Shown piece by piece: positions 11,218 to 23,364 of a stretch of 64,000 bases of DNA. The notes under the pieces were generated by a model. The model saw only the letters and a list, made by a program, of their open reading frames with translations. It made no database searches and was not told where the DNA came from. Origin of the DNA: Arachnopeziza araneosa (lineage: Eukaryota > Ascomycota > Leotiomycetes > Helotiales > Arachnopezizaceae); NCBI GenBank assembly GCA_003988855.1, contig QYAI01000128.1:16314-80313 (forward strand), written 5' to 3'. Both the position numbers and the translations under genes were made by a program. Positions within the stretch are counted from its first letter, which is position 1, and each line of letters opens with the position of its first letter.

Positions 11218-12407
11218 AGAGGTTGGGGTTGGAGCATAGAATGACGAAGACACAAATGATAGTCCGCTGGGGAAGAGGATGACGAACGGTTCATGCTGGG
11301 TACGGCTGCTAGGGGTGCAGGACTACAACCAGAGTGGGGTATATGGAAGACTGAAGGCACGTTTGTGTGAAAGGTAACCGATATTTAAACTGACCTCACA
11401 GAAGTCTTAATATTTGGTAGATTGTGGCCTCAATGGCCCGAGTGATAATCTCATGAGCCTTTCACTCTTTGGTCCGTCTTGAGCAGACATCAACTTATTG
11501 ACAGCGACTCGTTTGTCAACCAAGTAAGGCGTAACCGTTTAAGTGAAGAGATTAGCTCAGCTCGTTCGCTGTGCTCAACAAGAGCAAGCCTGCTCTACTC
11601 TCCACATTAGGTTGTCCCCCCCGGATCTCATCCACAATACACCGGTTCGCCGCCAAGGCAGGGAGTCTCTAAGACTCTCGTCCATCTACTATTTCACTTC
11701 GAGGAGATTTAGTCCTTTGTCTGACGGAAGACAGCCTCTGTTGAACTTGGTGGTTTGGATGCTCGGTATACTGGCAGAATGAATTTCATCTCAGGAATTG
11801 GTCTTGCTCACCCGCTGAGCTATGAGACTGAATACAGCAACAGATGACATGAACAATACAATATTGTAGAACTGTTGAATGATAAGTATGCGTACATACG
11901 ATTTCAAGCTTTACTTACTGCATTTCTTGAATAAGCACTCTCTTCGGTCTCTGTCCGCGCTTCAACAAAGAGACGGCGGAGGTTTGGAAGGTTTGCCTGT
12001 GAGAATTCAATGAGCCCCATGAGAGCAATACGGAGAGGGAAGGGCTCTTCACCATGTTATTTAAATGTGTTGAGCGACCAGGTCGTTTCAAATGTTTGCA
12101 TGAATATGCAAGGAAAGGGTTGGCTTCTCTAGTGGAGTGAAGCTCGGATGGAAGACCCCTGCTCGCTAGTGTCATTCGCAACACACCAGGCTGAGAAGCT
12201 GTCAACATCCAGATCACAAAGTGTATTGTCCAACAAACATATCCGACGCCGGGAACTCGAGCGCATTACCTAGAGGCATATACAGAAATCCCGAGCGCCC
12301 TAGAAGCTACTAGCATACCAAAAACCCTCGCCAGTCTCTCCTTCACCGTCAATCAAAAACGCCGCCGGCGTATGAGGGGCACCTGAGGGTCGCCGTCTGT
12401 GTGAGTG
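11218..12407. other. Intergenic region, no gene seen
   Basis: About 1.2 kb lie between the BolA gene and APL2. The short frames (such as 11543-11782 and 11915-12217) have no recognisable protein character. An A-box-like string near 11800-11825 on the minus strand lacks a matching B box, so I do not call a tRNA. Confidence 0.5.
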
Positions 12408-14777
12408 ATGGCGGTAAATAGGATCAAAGGTGCCTTCCAGGCACCCCGGAAAGGCGAAACATTCGAGTTGCGAGCAGGCTTAGTCTCGCAATATGCATAC
12501 GAACGGAAAGAAGCTATTCAAAAGACCATTATGTCCATGACTTTAGGCAAGGATGTCTCTGCGCTATTCCCCGACGTCCTGAAGAACATTGCGACGGCGG
12601 ACCTGGATCAGAAAAAGCTGGTCTATTTATATCTGATGTATGTTCACAAGGACTTATACTCCGGAAGATGCAGTGGTCTAATCTGTTTCCTACAGGAATT
12701 ATGCGAAATCACACCCAGACCTTTGTATTTTAGCAGTCAACACCTTTGTACAAGACTCCGAAGATCCGAATCCTTTAGTTCGGGCTTTAGCAATACGTAC
12801 AATGGGATGTATCAGAGTGGACAAAATGGTGGATTACATGGAAGAACCATTACGGAAAACGCTACGAGACGAATCTCCTTACGTGCGAAAAACGGCCGCA
12901 ATATGTGTGGCAAAGTTGTTCGATCTGAATCCTACTATGTGTCTTGAGAACGGCTTCTTAGAAACATTGCAAGAATTAATTGGTGATCCGAATCCGATGG
13001 TGGTGGCCAACTCTGTTACTGCACTGGTGGAAATCAATGAGACCGCACCGGAAACAAAGGCTTTGAAAGTTACTCCCGCGACATTAAAGAAAATGCTCAT
13101 GGCGCTGAACGAATGTACGGAATGGGGACGAGTCACGATTCTTACAACGTTGGCAGATTATAAAGCGCAGGATGTGAAGGAATCAGAGCATATCTGCGAA
13201 AGGGTATCGCCTCAGTTCCAACATGTCAACCCGAGTGTAGTTCTGGCTGCCGTGAAGGTAGTGTTCCTACACATGAAGAATATTAGCCAGGATCTATCAA
13301 AACAGTATTTGAAGAAGATGGCTCCACCTTTAGGTAATATCACTTCTGTTGCTTGAGATTTAGCTTACAAAACACAGTGACGCTTGTTGCATCAGCCCCA
13401 GAAGTCCAATACGTTGCTCTAAGAAATATCGATTTGTTGCTTCAATCTAAGCCAGATATCTTGAGCAAAGAGTTAAGAGTCTTCTTTTGCAAATACAACG
13501 ATCCCCCATATGTCAAGCTACAAAAACTCGAAATTATGGTCCGGATAGCAAATGACAAGAACGTAGATCAGCTCTTGGCTGAACTGAAAGAGTATGCTTT
13601 GGAAGTTGACATGGATTTCGTTCGAAGAGCTGTCAAAGCTATTGGCCAAACAGCTATCAAGATTGAGAGCGCAAGTGAGAAGTGCGTCAACACTCTCCTA
13701 GACCTTATCGCTACCAAAGTCAACTACGTTGTTCAAGAAGCAATCGTTGTTATCAAAGATATCTTCCGAAAGTACCCTGGCTACGAAGGCATCATCCCAA
13801 CTCTTTGCAAATACATTGACGAGTTAGATGAGCCAAACGCAAGAGGTGCTTTAATTTGGATTGTCGGCGAGTATGCCGAGAAGATCAGCAACGCCGATGA
13901 AATCTTGACTGGATTTGTTGAAGGTTTCATGGAAGAATTTACACAAGTCCAGCTACAAATCCTAACCGCGGTTGTTAAGCTCTTTCTCAAAAAGCCAGAC
14001 TCGAATCAGGGATTAGTACAAAAGGTATTGCAGGCTGCCACAGCTGAGAACGACAATCCTGATATCAGAGATCGAGCATATGTTTACTGGCGTCTTCTAT
14101 CGGGTGATCTAGCTATTGCAAAAGTAAGATATAATCCCACTTTCAACGCCATTGCTAATGAATTTTAGAATGTAATCCTCTCTGACAAACCCCCCATCAC
14201 CACAACTATGTCATCTCTCCCTACCCAACTTCTCGACCAACTTCTTACCGAGCTCTCTACCCTCGCCTCCGTCTATCACAAACCTCCAGAGACGTTTGTC
14301 GGTCACGGCCGCTATGGAGCGGACGCTATCCAGCATGCCGCTATCCAAGAGCAGCGTCAAAACGCAGTCGACAATCCCATCGCTGCCGCGACCATTGTTA
14401 ACCCCTCTGCTCAAAATAACGCTGAAAATCTCCTTGACATCGATTTCGACGGCGCAGCGCCCGCAAGCGCAGATGTTCCTCCAAGTGGCGGCGCAAGTGG
14501 ATTAGAAGGCTTGGCGGGTACACCACAACGGGTAGCAAGCCCCGCTCAAGGACAAACAGCTGGGCCAAGCAGTCTGGATGATATGATGGGTCTATTCGAT
14601 ACGAATGGCAGTGGAAGCGCAGCCCCAGCTGCAGGTGGGTTTGGAGGTGGACAGAATGATCTGATGAATGGATTCGCGGGCCTGGATCTGGGTGGAAGTC
14701 AACCGCCTCATGCGCAGACGCAATTGGGAGAGCAGAAACAGAAGGCTACGACGGAGGATTTGCTGGGGATGTTTTAG
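12408..14777 (+). CDS. APL2: AP-1 complex beta-adaptin
   Basis: This is the large beta subunit of the AP-1 clathrin adaptor, acting at the trans-Golgi and endosomes. Four exons, 12408-12637, 12696-13333, 13378-14123 and 14169-14777 (introns 58, 44 and 45 bp), give 740 aa. The adaptin trunk of HEAT-like helices fills about residues 10-560, with near-invariant blocks such as NPLVRALAIRTMGCIRV, ESPYVRKTAAICVAKL, YVVQEAIVVIKDIFRKYP and ARGALIWIVGEYAE. A low-complexity hinge follows, with clathrin-box-like NLLDIDF and the end DLLGMF. The C-terminal ear domain of animal beta1 (~950 aa) is absent; I believe this is normal in filamentous fungi. Start is the ATG at 12408 (MAVNRIKGAF), which matches the family. 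Confidence 0.96.
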
Positions 14778-14974
14778 AGAACAGATGGGTGTTTTAGCTA
14801 GCTAGCGAAGGGCGGTACAAAAGGAATGAATTGAATGCATTTTGAGCTTCTTCTGCTTTTTCTGAATATTTGTCTTGGTATCATTTGTGATATCTCGTAC
14901 AATACTTGAACATGCGTTGCAAGGTAGATATATGGGTCTTTCAATCCTTACGGACGGATTTCATCATGAGCTTA

Positions 14975-16543
14975 TCAGTCACTCTCATCTTCGTCTCCCA
15001 ACCAATCCAGTGATAATCGTGTCGACCTTGGTCTGGCAACAGGTTGCTCGCTCTCGCTCCTACTCCTCGATCTATCCTTTCCTGGCGCTTCCACGTCCTC
15101 AGCTCCATCCCCTTCGCTTTCATCATCTCTCTCCTTCTCGCCTTCATCAGCACTGCCACTCTCCTCCCTCACCTTCCTCCTTGCCACTTCAGCCGCCTTG
15201 CGACTCCGTCTTCCACTCTCCATTCCCCAGCTCTTCTCTCCCTCCTTGACAGCATCCACCTCTGCCATCAACTCCCTCAATTCCTTGATCTCCCTCGCTC
15301 TCGCGTCACTGAATTTGCCTTTCATCCCGATTTCGCTGAGTAGATCTTTAAGATGTTTGATCTTAGCGCGGGTATCATCGCCATATTGTTGCAGAACGAT
15401 GGGCCAGATTTTTCGGATGCCGCATTTCAGGAGTTGAGATTGTAGGGTTTTGAGAGTGGCTTCATCGCCGTTTAGTTCTTTGATAGGAGGCTTGGTGGCT
15501 TTGGTCTTAGTCTTGGTTTTGGGGGAAGTGGTGTTGGCTTTTGTGCGGGACTTGCGTTTGGCTTTGGGGCCTTCGTCAATGATTACGGATTCTTCGGAGT
15601 CGGAGGCCAAGGTGGTGACGGGTACGACTTTGGATGGGGAAGAGGGTTTGAGTGAGTTGATATCGGGACTAGCTGCTTTTGGCTTGCTGATCTTCTTGGG
15701 TGTTGATTTCTCATCCTCATCCTCCTCCTCCTCCTCTTTGTCTGAGTTGAGCTTAGGCGTGACTTTAGTCTTCTTGCGTGGTACGGACTGCTCCTCTTCC
15801 TCCTCGGGATCAGACGCAATTATCTCCTTGCTCTTTAATGGTTTAGTCGAGTTTTTCTCTGTTGGTTTCGATATTCTTCTGCGTTTCTTTGAGTTCTCTT
15901 CCGAATCTTCACTGGGCTCTTCTTCCTCTGATAACTCGTCCTCTGATTCCGAGCTGGCCTTCCTTTTAACCCCGCGCTTCACCGGCGTTCTCGTCTTTGC
16001 TTTTGCCCGTGGTTTTGACTTGCCCTTTCTTTTCGGCGCATCACTATCTCCCGAATCCCCAAATTCAGATTCCTCTGTCTCCTCTGCCGTCGATTCATCG
16101 GGCTCTGAAACATTGTCGGATTCGGATTCGTCTTCAGATGATGTCGCCGGCTTTTTCTGTTTTTTCTTAGGCGCTGCTTTTGCTGGCGCAGCGCGCTTTG
16201 TGACTTTCTTCACTGGTGTTGCCTTCTTTGGCACAGGCTTCTTCTCCTTTGTTTTAGGTGGCGGAGATAGTATCTCATCTTCTTGATCTATGAGAGATTG
16301 CTGCGACATTGAGTTAGCATTGGACCACTCATAATATTTTATACATACAGCAAGATTTCTGATCGTATTCTTAACTCTGTCTTTCAATTCATCGCTCTGG
16401 AGATAACCTTCTTCGAGTCCCAATTCCTTTTCAACGGTATCTCGAATGCGTTTCACAGTCAGATTGTCACGATCTGGCCCGTCAAAGACTTCACGGACTT
16501 TTGCACTGAGAGCAAATATGATTTCTTTCTCGGTTGGTGCCAT
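14975..16543 (-). CDS. HIRIP3-like nuclear protein with DEK_C-type domain
   Basis: The N-terminal ~65 residues (PTEKEIIFALSAKVREVF ... LQSDELKDRVKNTIRNLA) resemble a DEK C-terminal domain. A long acidic and basic low-complexity middle follows, rich in Ser/Glu/Asp/Lys with nuclear-localisation-like runs. About residues 360-440 then carry the HIRIP3-like pattern LLKCGIRKIWP ... LKDLLSEIGMKGKFS ... REIKELRELMAEV. HIRIP3 proteins bind HIRA and histones, so a histone-chaperone role is likely but inferred. A 48-nt segment at 16348-16301 stays open in frame yet has a gtatgt donor, gctaac branch point and cgcag acceptor. I treat it as an intron, giving exons 16543-16349 and 16300-14975 and 506 aa. 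It converges with APL2 about 200 bp away. Confidence 0.78.
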   Translation of the reverse strand: MAPTEKEIIFALSAKVREVFDGPDRDNLTVKRIRDTVEKELGLEEGYLQSDELKDRVKNTIRNLAVCIKYYEWSNANSMSQQSLIDQEDEILSPPPKTKEKKPVPKKATPVKKVTKRAAPAKAAPKKKQKKPATSSEDESESDNVSEPDESTAEETEESEFGDSGDSDAPKRKGKSKPRAKAKTRTPVKRGVKRKASSESEDELSEEEEPSEDSEENSKKRRRISKPTEKNSTKPLKSKEIIASDPEEEEEQSVPRKKTKVTPKLNSDKEEEEEDEDEKSTPKKISKPKAASPDINSLKPSSPSKVVPVTTLASDSEESVIIDEGPKAKRKSRTKANTTSPKTKTKTKATKPPIKELNGDEATLKTLQSQLLKCGIRKIWPIVLQQYGDDTRAKIKHLKDLLSEIGMKGKFSDARAREIKELRELMAEVDAVKEGEKSWGMESGRRSRKAAEVARRKVREESGSADEGEKERDDESEGDGAEDVEAPGKDRSRSRSESEQPVARPRSTRLSLDWLGDEDESD

Positions 16544-17579
16544 TGCGCTTCAACGAGTGCGATTTCGTTGTTGATGTGGTGTGGGGATATCGCGTCCAAG
16601 AGGACGAGTCGCGTTGACCTTTTCTCGGCTCGGCAGTCTCTCGTCGGGACGGAACAACCCTCGGGCCGGCGTCTTCCTCTTCCTTGCTTTCCTATCTTCG
16701 ACTTGAGCTAAAGCGTTACAGTATCCTCGCTTAATTCAGTAAACAAAAACAACCCCATAGAAAGCACAATCAAATCAATCTCCTCTAAATATCAATTGTC
16801 AAATAAAACGCAAGACACCCTCAGAGCTCTGGATCGATTTACCAGAAATAAACCCACCAACCCTAATGAAGAAGGGTTAATAGTAAAGAAGGTCCCGGTT
16901 AGAAGTAGGATAGACAGGTTGAGGTTTGAAGTTGTTCACGTGCTGGCATGGGCTATAGTGGAAAAGATCTGATTTATGAGAGTTTGATTTTATTAATCGA
17001 GTGCACTGAGATCGCTTTCCAGCTCATAATTAAATCTCTCCACGTTCTAAACAGCAGTGACATCCTTCTACCAAAGATTTAGTGACAACTCTAGTCACTA
17101 GGTTCGTACTCGACAGAGTAGCAAAGGTGGCTCTTGCATTGATGGCACACTTCCGCGAGTAGAGATTTGCACATGATATAAGAATTGTCACCATAAATTG
17201 CTGCTACCAGTTGGAGAGCTGCCTAGGCTCCTCTCTTTGTTTAGTTTTATCAAGGGGCCATATATGTGGAAGCATAAACTTGAATCATCTTAAGTAATCC
17301 CGCAATTCTATGGCGGCTCATTTCTCAAGATTGCTCTCAGAAATTTAGAGTAAGAAATAGCCATTTCGCTGGCCTTGGAACGGGGAGCATGAAGAGCAAT
17401 ATAGAACAATACATATTGTTTGAGTTGAGAAAGTTGACCACCATTCTAACCATAAACGCCTCTTCCCATGCAGTACAGCCCCAATCTAAACCTTATATCA
17501 TACATATGCACCGATTTCGTAGCCATACAGATTCCCTATCATAATACACCACCACCATTTAACCGTTTCTCTACCGAAT
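16544..17579. other. Intergenic region, no gene seen
   Basis: About 1 kb upstream of the HIRIP3-like gene and beyond the ERV1 stop. It is AT-rich from about 16740 on. I find no conserved protein, tRNA or repeat. Confidence 0.5.
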
Positions 17580-18149
17580 CTAACCACAGCTCCCATTCTT
17601 CCAACCCGTTCTCCATCTTTCCTCCCATTTATCACAATCAAACGTTGCTTTCCCTAGTTTCTTATTCACATCGTTATGCGCCTCACACATCCAGCGTCCA
17701 AATTCATCCCTACTTTCAGCCCGCACTTTATGCCGCTCCATATAGGTCTGAAAATCCTCCGCACATACCCAGCATGGATATAACTTCCCGAATAATCTCA
17801 AGAATTGTTTGACATCGGATTGTTGACTCGAGGAAGGAGAGTCAGGGTAAGTGGCGGTTATGGAGTGAAGCAACGTCCAGGAACTACGGCCAAGGGCCTC
17901 TACATCTGGTGGGCAGTCTGAGGGGTAGACAGTAGCTTTCTGAGAGGACGTGGTCTTCTTAGAGCTAGCGGTGAAGTCGGCGAGTGAGGTACAAGTGCGG
18001 CAGCTGGATGGGGTTAGTTGTGCGAGCTTAGGAAGGAGGAGGGGAGCTCACGGTTTACCATCTTTGCCAAGAACCATACCCTTAGGAAGCTTTCTCGGCA
18101 GTTCTAAGGTCGCTGTAGCTGTAGAAGAGTCCCGTGTATCATCCGCCAT
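17580..18149 (-). CDS. ERV1: FAD-linked sulfhydryl oxidase Erv1 (mitochondrial disulfide relay)
   Basis: Erv1 reoxidises Mia40 in the mitochondrial intermembrane space and passes electrons to cytochrome c or oxygen. Exons 18149-18052 and 18003-17580 (intron 48 bp) give 173 aa. The joined protein has the N-terminal shuttle pair in PCRTC, the FAD-binding block LGRSSWTLLHSITATYP, the active-site CxxC in LYPCWVCAEDF, CEAHNDVN with the FAD-contacting His and Asn, and the structural Cys in FDC. All the expected cysteine pairs are present. The start ATG at 18149 gives a short N-terminus without a presequence, as in yeast Erv1. The gene is divergent from HEM4, with 170 bp between starts. Confidence 0.95.
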
Positions 18150-18319
18150 GCTTGATACTGTATTTACCTGCTCTAAAAGAAGAGTGTACACAAAGTGGTT
18201 CAAGCCGATTTGTAACCAGAGATTATGGCGGCTAATCATCGGCAAAATATTCGCGACCGAGGTGCTTCGTTTAGGTTCAACTTCTTCGAATACATAGCAG
18301 ACTGCACAATGCGACAATC
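18150..18319. promoter_or_regulatory. Shared divergent promoter of ERV1 and HEM4
   Basis: Only 170 bp separate the two start codons, so both promoters and 5' UTRs must lie here or overlap. I see no TATA box or motif that I can name. The pairing links intermembrane-space redox with haem synthesis, suggesting possible co-regulation. Confidence 0.45.
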
Positions 18320-19299
18320 ATGAACCTCAGTGAGGAAGTTGGGCATGAAGGCATTCCAATATTTCTATTGAAAACCAGGTCGACGCCGAATGATGGCTAC
18401 GAAGAAAAGTTTTCTGCCGTGCAAGATGGGCTTCGATTCGAACCGGCCTTCGTCCCAGTGCTTGAGCACAAATTCTTGGATTCTGGCTTGAGTGTAGTTC
18501 GGGAGATGCTACATGAAAAAAAGATTGGAAAACACAGCGATACAAAATATGGTGGCATGATATTCACCTCGCAGCGCGCCGTCGAGGCATTTGCAAAGTT
18601 GGTCGAGGATGGGAAAGGTTCGCGAATTGGCGTTTTGACGACCCAGATCAGCAATTGACGGGAGTAGGTGACGCCAATTGGCCCCATCTACAAGATGTTC
18701 CGATCTATACCGTTGGACCCGCGACATCTCGAGCTCTACGATCTATCCCACAAACTCCACCCCTTAATATCTTTGGGTCGGAGACTGGGAATGGCGAAGC
18801 ATTGGCACATTATATGCTCGACCATTACGGGGACTGGTATACAGATAGAAAAGTCAAACCACCATTATTGTTTTTAGTCGGTGAACAGAGGCGAGATATT
18901 ATTCCCAAGACATTGATGAGCCCTACGTTGCCTGACCAGAGAAGGATTCAAGTGGACGAGCTGGTTGTTTATGGGACTGGAGTGATGGAGTCATTTGAAA
19001 CTGACTTCGCGAGACATCTCGACGAAACTCGACAGAGAAAGACAAGGTGGGTGGTAGTATTCTCTCCCACAGGTTGCGAAGCTATGCTGCGGGCAATGGG
19101 ATTACTAGACCAAGATGGAAGAGCAAAGTTGGAAAATGCATCTCACCAGAAGCGGACTACTTACATCGCAACTATCGGACCCACCACTAGAGATTTTCTA
19201 CGGGAGATGTTTGGATTTGAACCAGATGCATGCGCTGAGAAGCCAAGTCCAGAGGGTGTAGAAGACAGCATTAAGAAATTATTATCAGACCACTTTTAA
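18320..19299 (+). CDS. HEM4: Uroporphyrinogen-III synthase
   Basis: This enzyme closes and inverts ring D of hydroxymethylbilane to make uroporphyrinogen III in haem synthesis. Exons 18320-18617 and 18668-19299 (intron 50 bp) give 309 aa, a normal fungal size. Family features are MIFTSQRAVEAF in the first lobe, PIYTVGPATSRAL, LLFLVGEQRRDIIP at the second-lobe strand, VVFSPTGCEAML and IATIGPTTRDFL. The sequence is divergent across the family, but the order of these blocks is characteristic. I selected the start as the first ATG of the open frame. There is an insertion with charged residues before the last conserved block. HEM4 shares its promoter with ERV1. Confidence 0.9.
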
Positions 19300-19771
19300 T
19301 TTTAAGACTTAAGACGATACAACATTCAATATGCCACGGAAACGTTGTTCAGAATATCAGTAGCTCTCTCTTCAACTGATATCAGATGCGGCTGAAACTC
19401 TGGTGGAAACTCGGTTTTCTCATAATATCGGAGCTAGGCTTCCGAGGTGTATGTCCAAATGCGGTCCTCGTCCGGATTTCATTTTCTTTTCAACCTGTTG
19501 AGCAACTCGAGAGCGATCTCCGGAAGATCAGTGATCTAAACTATCAGGTGAGTACAGGCCTTGCGAGCTTTATCCGGAACCAATGAGAGCTAGAATCTAT
19601 CCTCTAATGTCGCTTGGCTTGGGTTTCACATATAGCATTTTTCATTTATGCATCGTGTTATCTAGGCTTTGTGGGGAACTGAGATCACTTACTCTTTCAC
19701 TCAATCTTCTTAATCCTGACTTCTTGCTTCATGAAATTTTCGACATCCCGTGTCTTTGACTGATATTCAAC
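19300..19771. other. Intergenic region, no gene seen
   Basis: 470 bp between HEM4 and the SET-domain gene, likely 3' UTR plus promoter. A 66-codon frame at 19386-19586 has no recognisable character. Confidence 0.45.
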
Positions 19772-22137
19772 ATGTCGCCGAGCATCGAGGATTCTGTCAA
19801 CACATATGAGACCACGCCGGAAGAAGAGTCAACCAAATATGGCATAGCTAGTGAATTGGTAGAGAATCCTGCTGTTCAAAAGAAATCTCGGAAAGAATTA
19901 CTTCAAGAACATTCAAGGAATTTAGAGCTTTTAGCTAGATCGAAACCACCTTCGAGGCAATTTGCCTTATTCACTGCTTACTCGCCATCGGCCTCCTCAC
20001 TCGATACTCTTCAAAAGGTATTCGAAGATAAGAACTCATGTCACTCGCGGCTAATGTTTTCAGATATCATTCAGGGACTTGAAATTAGAAGTCCATCACC
20101 GAGGGAGCTTTTTGACCGCTAAAACTATAACACCACCCTACCAGTCAACGAGGCTCATCACTTTAGTTCAAGAAGCGGAGACTGGCCAGGTGGCTAAGCT
20201 TGTTCTTGATAATGAGTGTGATTCCATCTTTGGAACGGGCTCCAACCTCCCGGAAAATAGTACGGTTGCAATTAAAGAGCCGTACTGCAAGTTTAATGGA
20301 GAGGGAGACTATGTCATCAGCATCGACCATCCTTCTGACATTGCAATCTTGAGGGGAGATGATGCCGCTGTGTCTATGATAATGGATTATGTGAGCGAGA
20401 AAAAAGAAATCGCTCCATTACAGTGGAAAGAAGCTGGCGATAAAGCGTACCTAGCAAAGAATTATTCTTCGGCAATAGAATGGTAATCCTTCCAGTATTT
20501 TGTCACGGCCAATCAGCTGACTTCAGGTTCTAGCTATACTCAAGCAATTGAGACTGCTCCTACGGAGCATAGTTTTGTTCGAGACACTCGTCGGAAGCGG
20601 GCGTTTGCCAATCTGACTGCCAAGTCATTCAAAGCTGCCAAAGAGGATGCCTTAGCTACATGTGCCGGAGATAGCTTAGACGAGAAGGCTTATTTTTACG
20701 CTGGAAAGGCTGCCTACATGTTAGGAACATTTTCAGAAAGTAAGACGTACTTCGAGAAATCCTTACGGCTCAATCCAAATGATTCAAAGTACCAAACCGA
20801 GCATCTTCGAGTCATAGCTAGAGTCAACGAAGAAGAAGGAGGTGGGTACAATTTTGAAGAGATGGCTAAATCGATCTCAAACGGTACGATTCGTCTGGAT
20901 TATGCGGATTTCATTCGAAATGTTGAAGTTCGAGAAACTCTGACTCATGGCCGAGGGCTTTTCACTACGAAGGATTTGAAAGCAGGCGAACTGGTTCTTT
21001 GCGAGAAAGCTCTCTGTCTTCCAGAAGAGTACAATGGACAAGAACCACCTAATTTGATCATGTACAACTTTAACAACAACCGTTTAACACCACGTTCTAG
21101 TCAAGCCACTCTGTTCTTACAGTTGGTTCAGAAGTTATATAAGAACCCAGATCTATGCCAGAGATTTTTTGATCTGGATGGTGGGAGTTATATCAGATCT
21201 GGAAACGAAGGGAAGCTAGTGGATGGTGTTCCAGTCATTGATTCGTGAGTTGCTCTGCAGCCATTCTGAGACATGGCTAATTTTTGACAGGTTCCTTGTA
21301 GAAGCCATTAGGCTTAAAAATTGCTTCAGTTCTCCACGTTTGACCTCTGCTCTCCTAAAACCCCACCCCTCGGACTCTGACGAGGCTCTCACAACCGGGC
21401 TTTGGACCCGTGCTGCCTACCTGAATCACTGCTGCCTTGCGAACTGCACGCGCTCATTCATCGGTGATATGATGATAATACGCGCAAATACTTTCATCCC
21501 TGCCGGCACCGAAATAACCCAACAGTATCTCTGGCCCGAAGCATGGTATCCCACGCGAAAAGAGACCTTTCCGAGTATTTGGGACTTCGATTGCGATTGT
21601 CGGCTCTGCAGCACAGAAAAGAATTCTCCCGAGCTGAATCACATCAGGAGAGGAAATTTGGTAGCGAAGATCAAGAAAGAAGTTCTCGCTGCGCCAAACA
21701 GTATACAATCGAGTACGATCCGAAAAATCGAGCGGTTGACAAAAGGGTTGGAGGATCTACACGAGCCTGAGATCTATGCTAAAATCCCGCGACTGCTACT
21801 TGTTCATCCCACGATCTGGTTAACGGAAGCTTATCGCCGGCTGAAAAATCCATCCAAGACAGTGAGGTTTGCTGGGGAAGTGCTGAGGAATTTTGGGCAC
21901 CTAGATGCACTAAGGGAGACAGACGGGAAGTGGGACGTGGTGTTGGATGGTGATGGGGTGAAGAATTCCGAGGTGTTTAATGCGTTGAAGTTTATGGCGG
22001 AGGGGTATCGAAGTCTTGATAAAGTGGAACTCAGTGAGAGATGCTTGAAGGAGGCAAGGAGGCTCTATGTTATCTTAACGGGAAGTGAAGTGGGAATGGA
22101 GGAGGCGTTGCAGAAAAATATGTCGGGAGTTAATTAG
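19772..22137 (+). CDS. TPR and SET-domain protein (putative lysine methyltransferase)
   Basis: Four exons, 19772-20017, 20064-20482, 20534-21244 and 21291-22137 (introns 46, 51 and 46 bp), give 740 aa. Tetratricopeptide-like helices span about residues 200-320 (WKEAGDKAYLAKNYSSAIEW; AYFYAGKAAYMLGTFSESK). A split SET domain runs from ETLTHGRGLFTTKDLKAGE (about residue 360) to AYLNHCCLANCTRSF and IPAGTEITQQY (about 500-530). A post-SET cysteine cluster DFDCDCRLC follows. The NHxCxxN motif that binds the cofactor is present as NHCCLAN. This architecture is common in filamentous fungi and related to the SMYD/Set5-Set6 type. Its substrate is unknown. The second acceptor (tag at 20531-20533) was chosen because the nearer cag gives a stop. 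Confidence 0.88.
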
Positions 22138-23364
22138 ACATTGAAGTGGATATATAGTGGATAGCCATAGCAGGAGGTTGTAAGAATTATCTTAGTATAG
22201 CAAGGCCCCATTTCCAAGCCTTTAATTAGCTAACACGAATTATTTCAGTTCAAATTTAGTATCAGCAAAGTTGCGGAGCTTGCTAGATTTGGAATAAGCA
22301 CGAAAGAGGTGTGGCCATGGAACTTGTCTCGCATTGCCAGTGCGCAGAAATGTTCTTGCACAACTTCAATAACGTACTTTCCAAATGAGCGAACTTTTTG
22401 ATAGATGAGCATCCAGCTTCGCGAAGATGTCTCAGATGAAGATATTTCCGACTCTCGTTGTTTTAATTCTTCGCATCCCTCTTCAACAAGCAAACCCGAA
22501 GGTCTGACTCACTTCTGGAAATACGCAGTCCAAGTATTGTGTCACTAGAAGATATGTACTGTTATGATAACTAGAAAGAGAAACGTTAGTATTACTGCTG
22601 CTGCTGATCCCGTTTGGTTGGCATTTAAATCACTGATGAGATGTTGTCGTTGCTTTTTTTATTGCTGGCTCACAGAAAGGATGGATGAATTGAAGGGGTA
22701 ATGATTCCAGAGAAGGTCTACTGTTAAGGTTGAGATGATACTCTCTTTCGGTCAGAGAGATTGCTGTACGTTTGATAATGTGAAGATTTAGGGAGCCGTC
22801 TCACATCCTCAGACATAATTTCAGAGAAGTCAGAGGCGCTAAGAATTGTTTCCTTTGTTCACAATTAAAAGTATGAAAGATTACACAGAACCTCTCTCTA
22901 TGTTAGGCGACTTCACATTCATTATTGTGACCAGCAGGTTTTGGGATTTTTCTATTGATTTTGTCCTTGTCAACTCGCTAAGACAAATACATGACTGGCC
23001 CAGACTATGTGCTGCAGCAAAGTACAGAAGGATTCTACCTAAGAGGCAATCCAAAAGTAAAAGATATTCGCTAGTGCCCAGATGCCGTGCGCAAAAAGAA
23101 AAATAGAGAACATAACGTCTGGTCTCGGCTGCGTGCTAGGATTGCCCCGTACAGTAGGATTCAACTTCAAAAAGAGATTCCAAACTTGCTGCCCCGTGCC
23201 TTGAAAAACGTCTATCGAAAAAAAGAACTTCCGCCAGCAGCAAGCATAACACCCTGCCACGCTGCTTGCAATCCTCGCAGAAACTTATTGATGTCCACCT
23301 GAGAAATGGAGTTCCTTACGCTATTACTCGGTGCTCAACTAAGGCGTGGCAAAAGAGAGAGGGT
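22138..23364. other. Convergent intergenic region, no gene seen
   Basis: 1.2 kb between the SET gene (+) and the SANT/Myb-like gene (-). Short frames only, for example 22245-22493 and 22846-23106, none recognisable. Confidence 0.5.

Noticed and set aside
11795..11835. Minus-strand string like a tRNA A box (TAGCTCAGCGGG)
   Set aside because: No matching B box, and the presumed anticodon arm does not pair.
15450..16286. 278-codon plus-strand frame opposite the HIRIP3-like gene
   Set aside because: It is the antisense of Ser/Glu/Lys-rich codons; its translation is a Ser/Leu/Phe artefact and the minus frame has clear domains.
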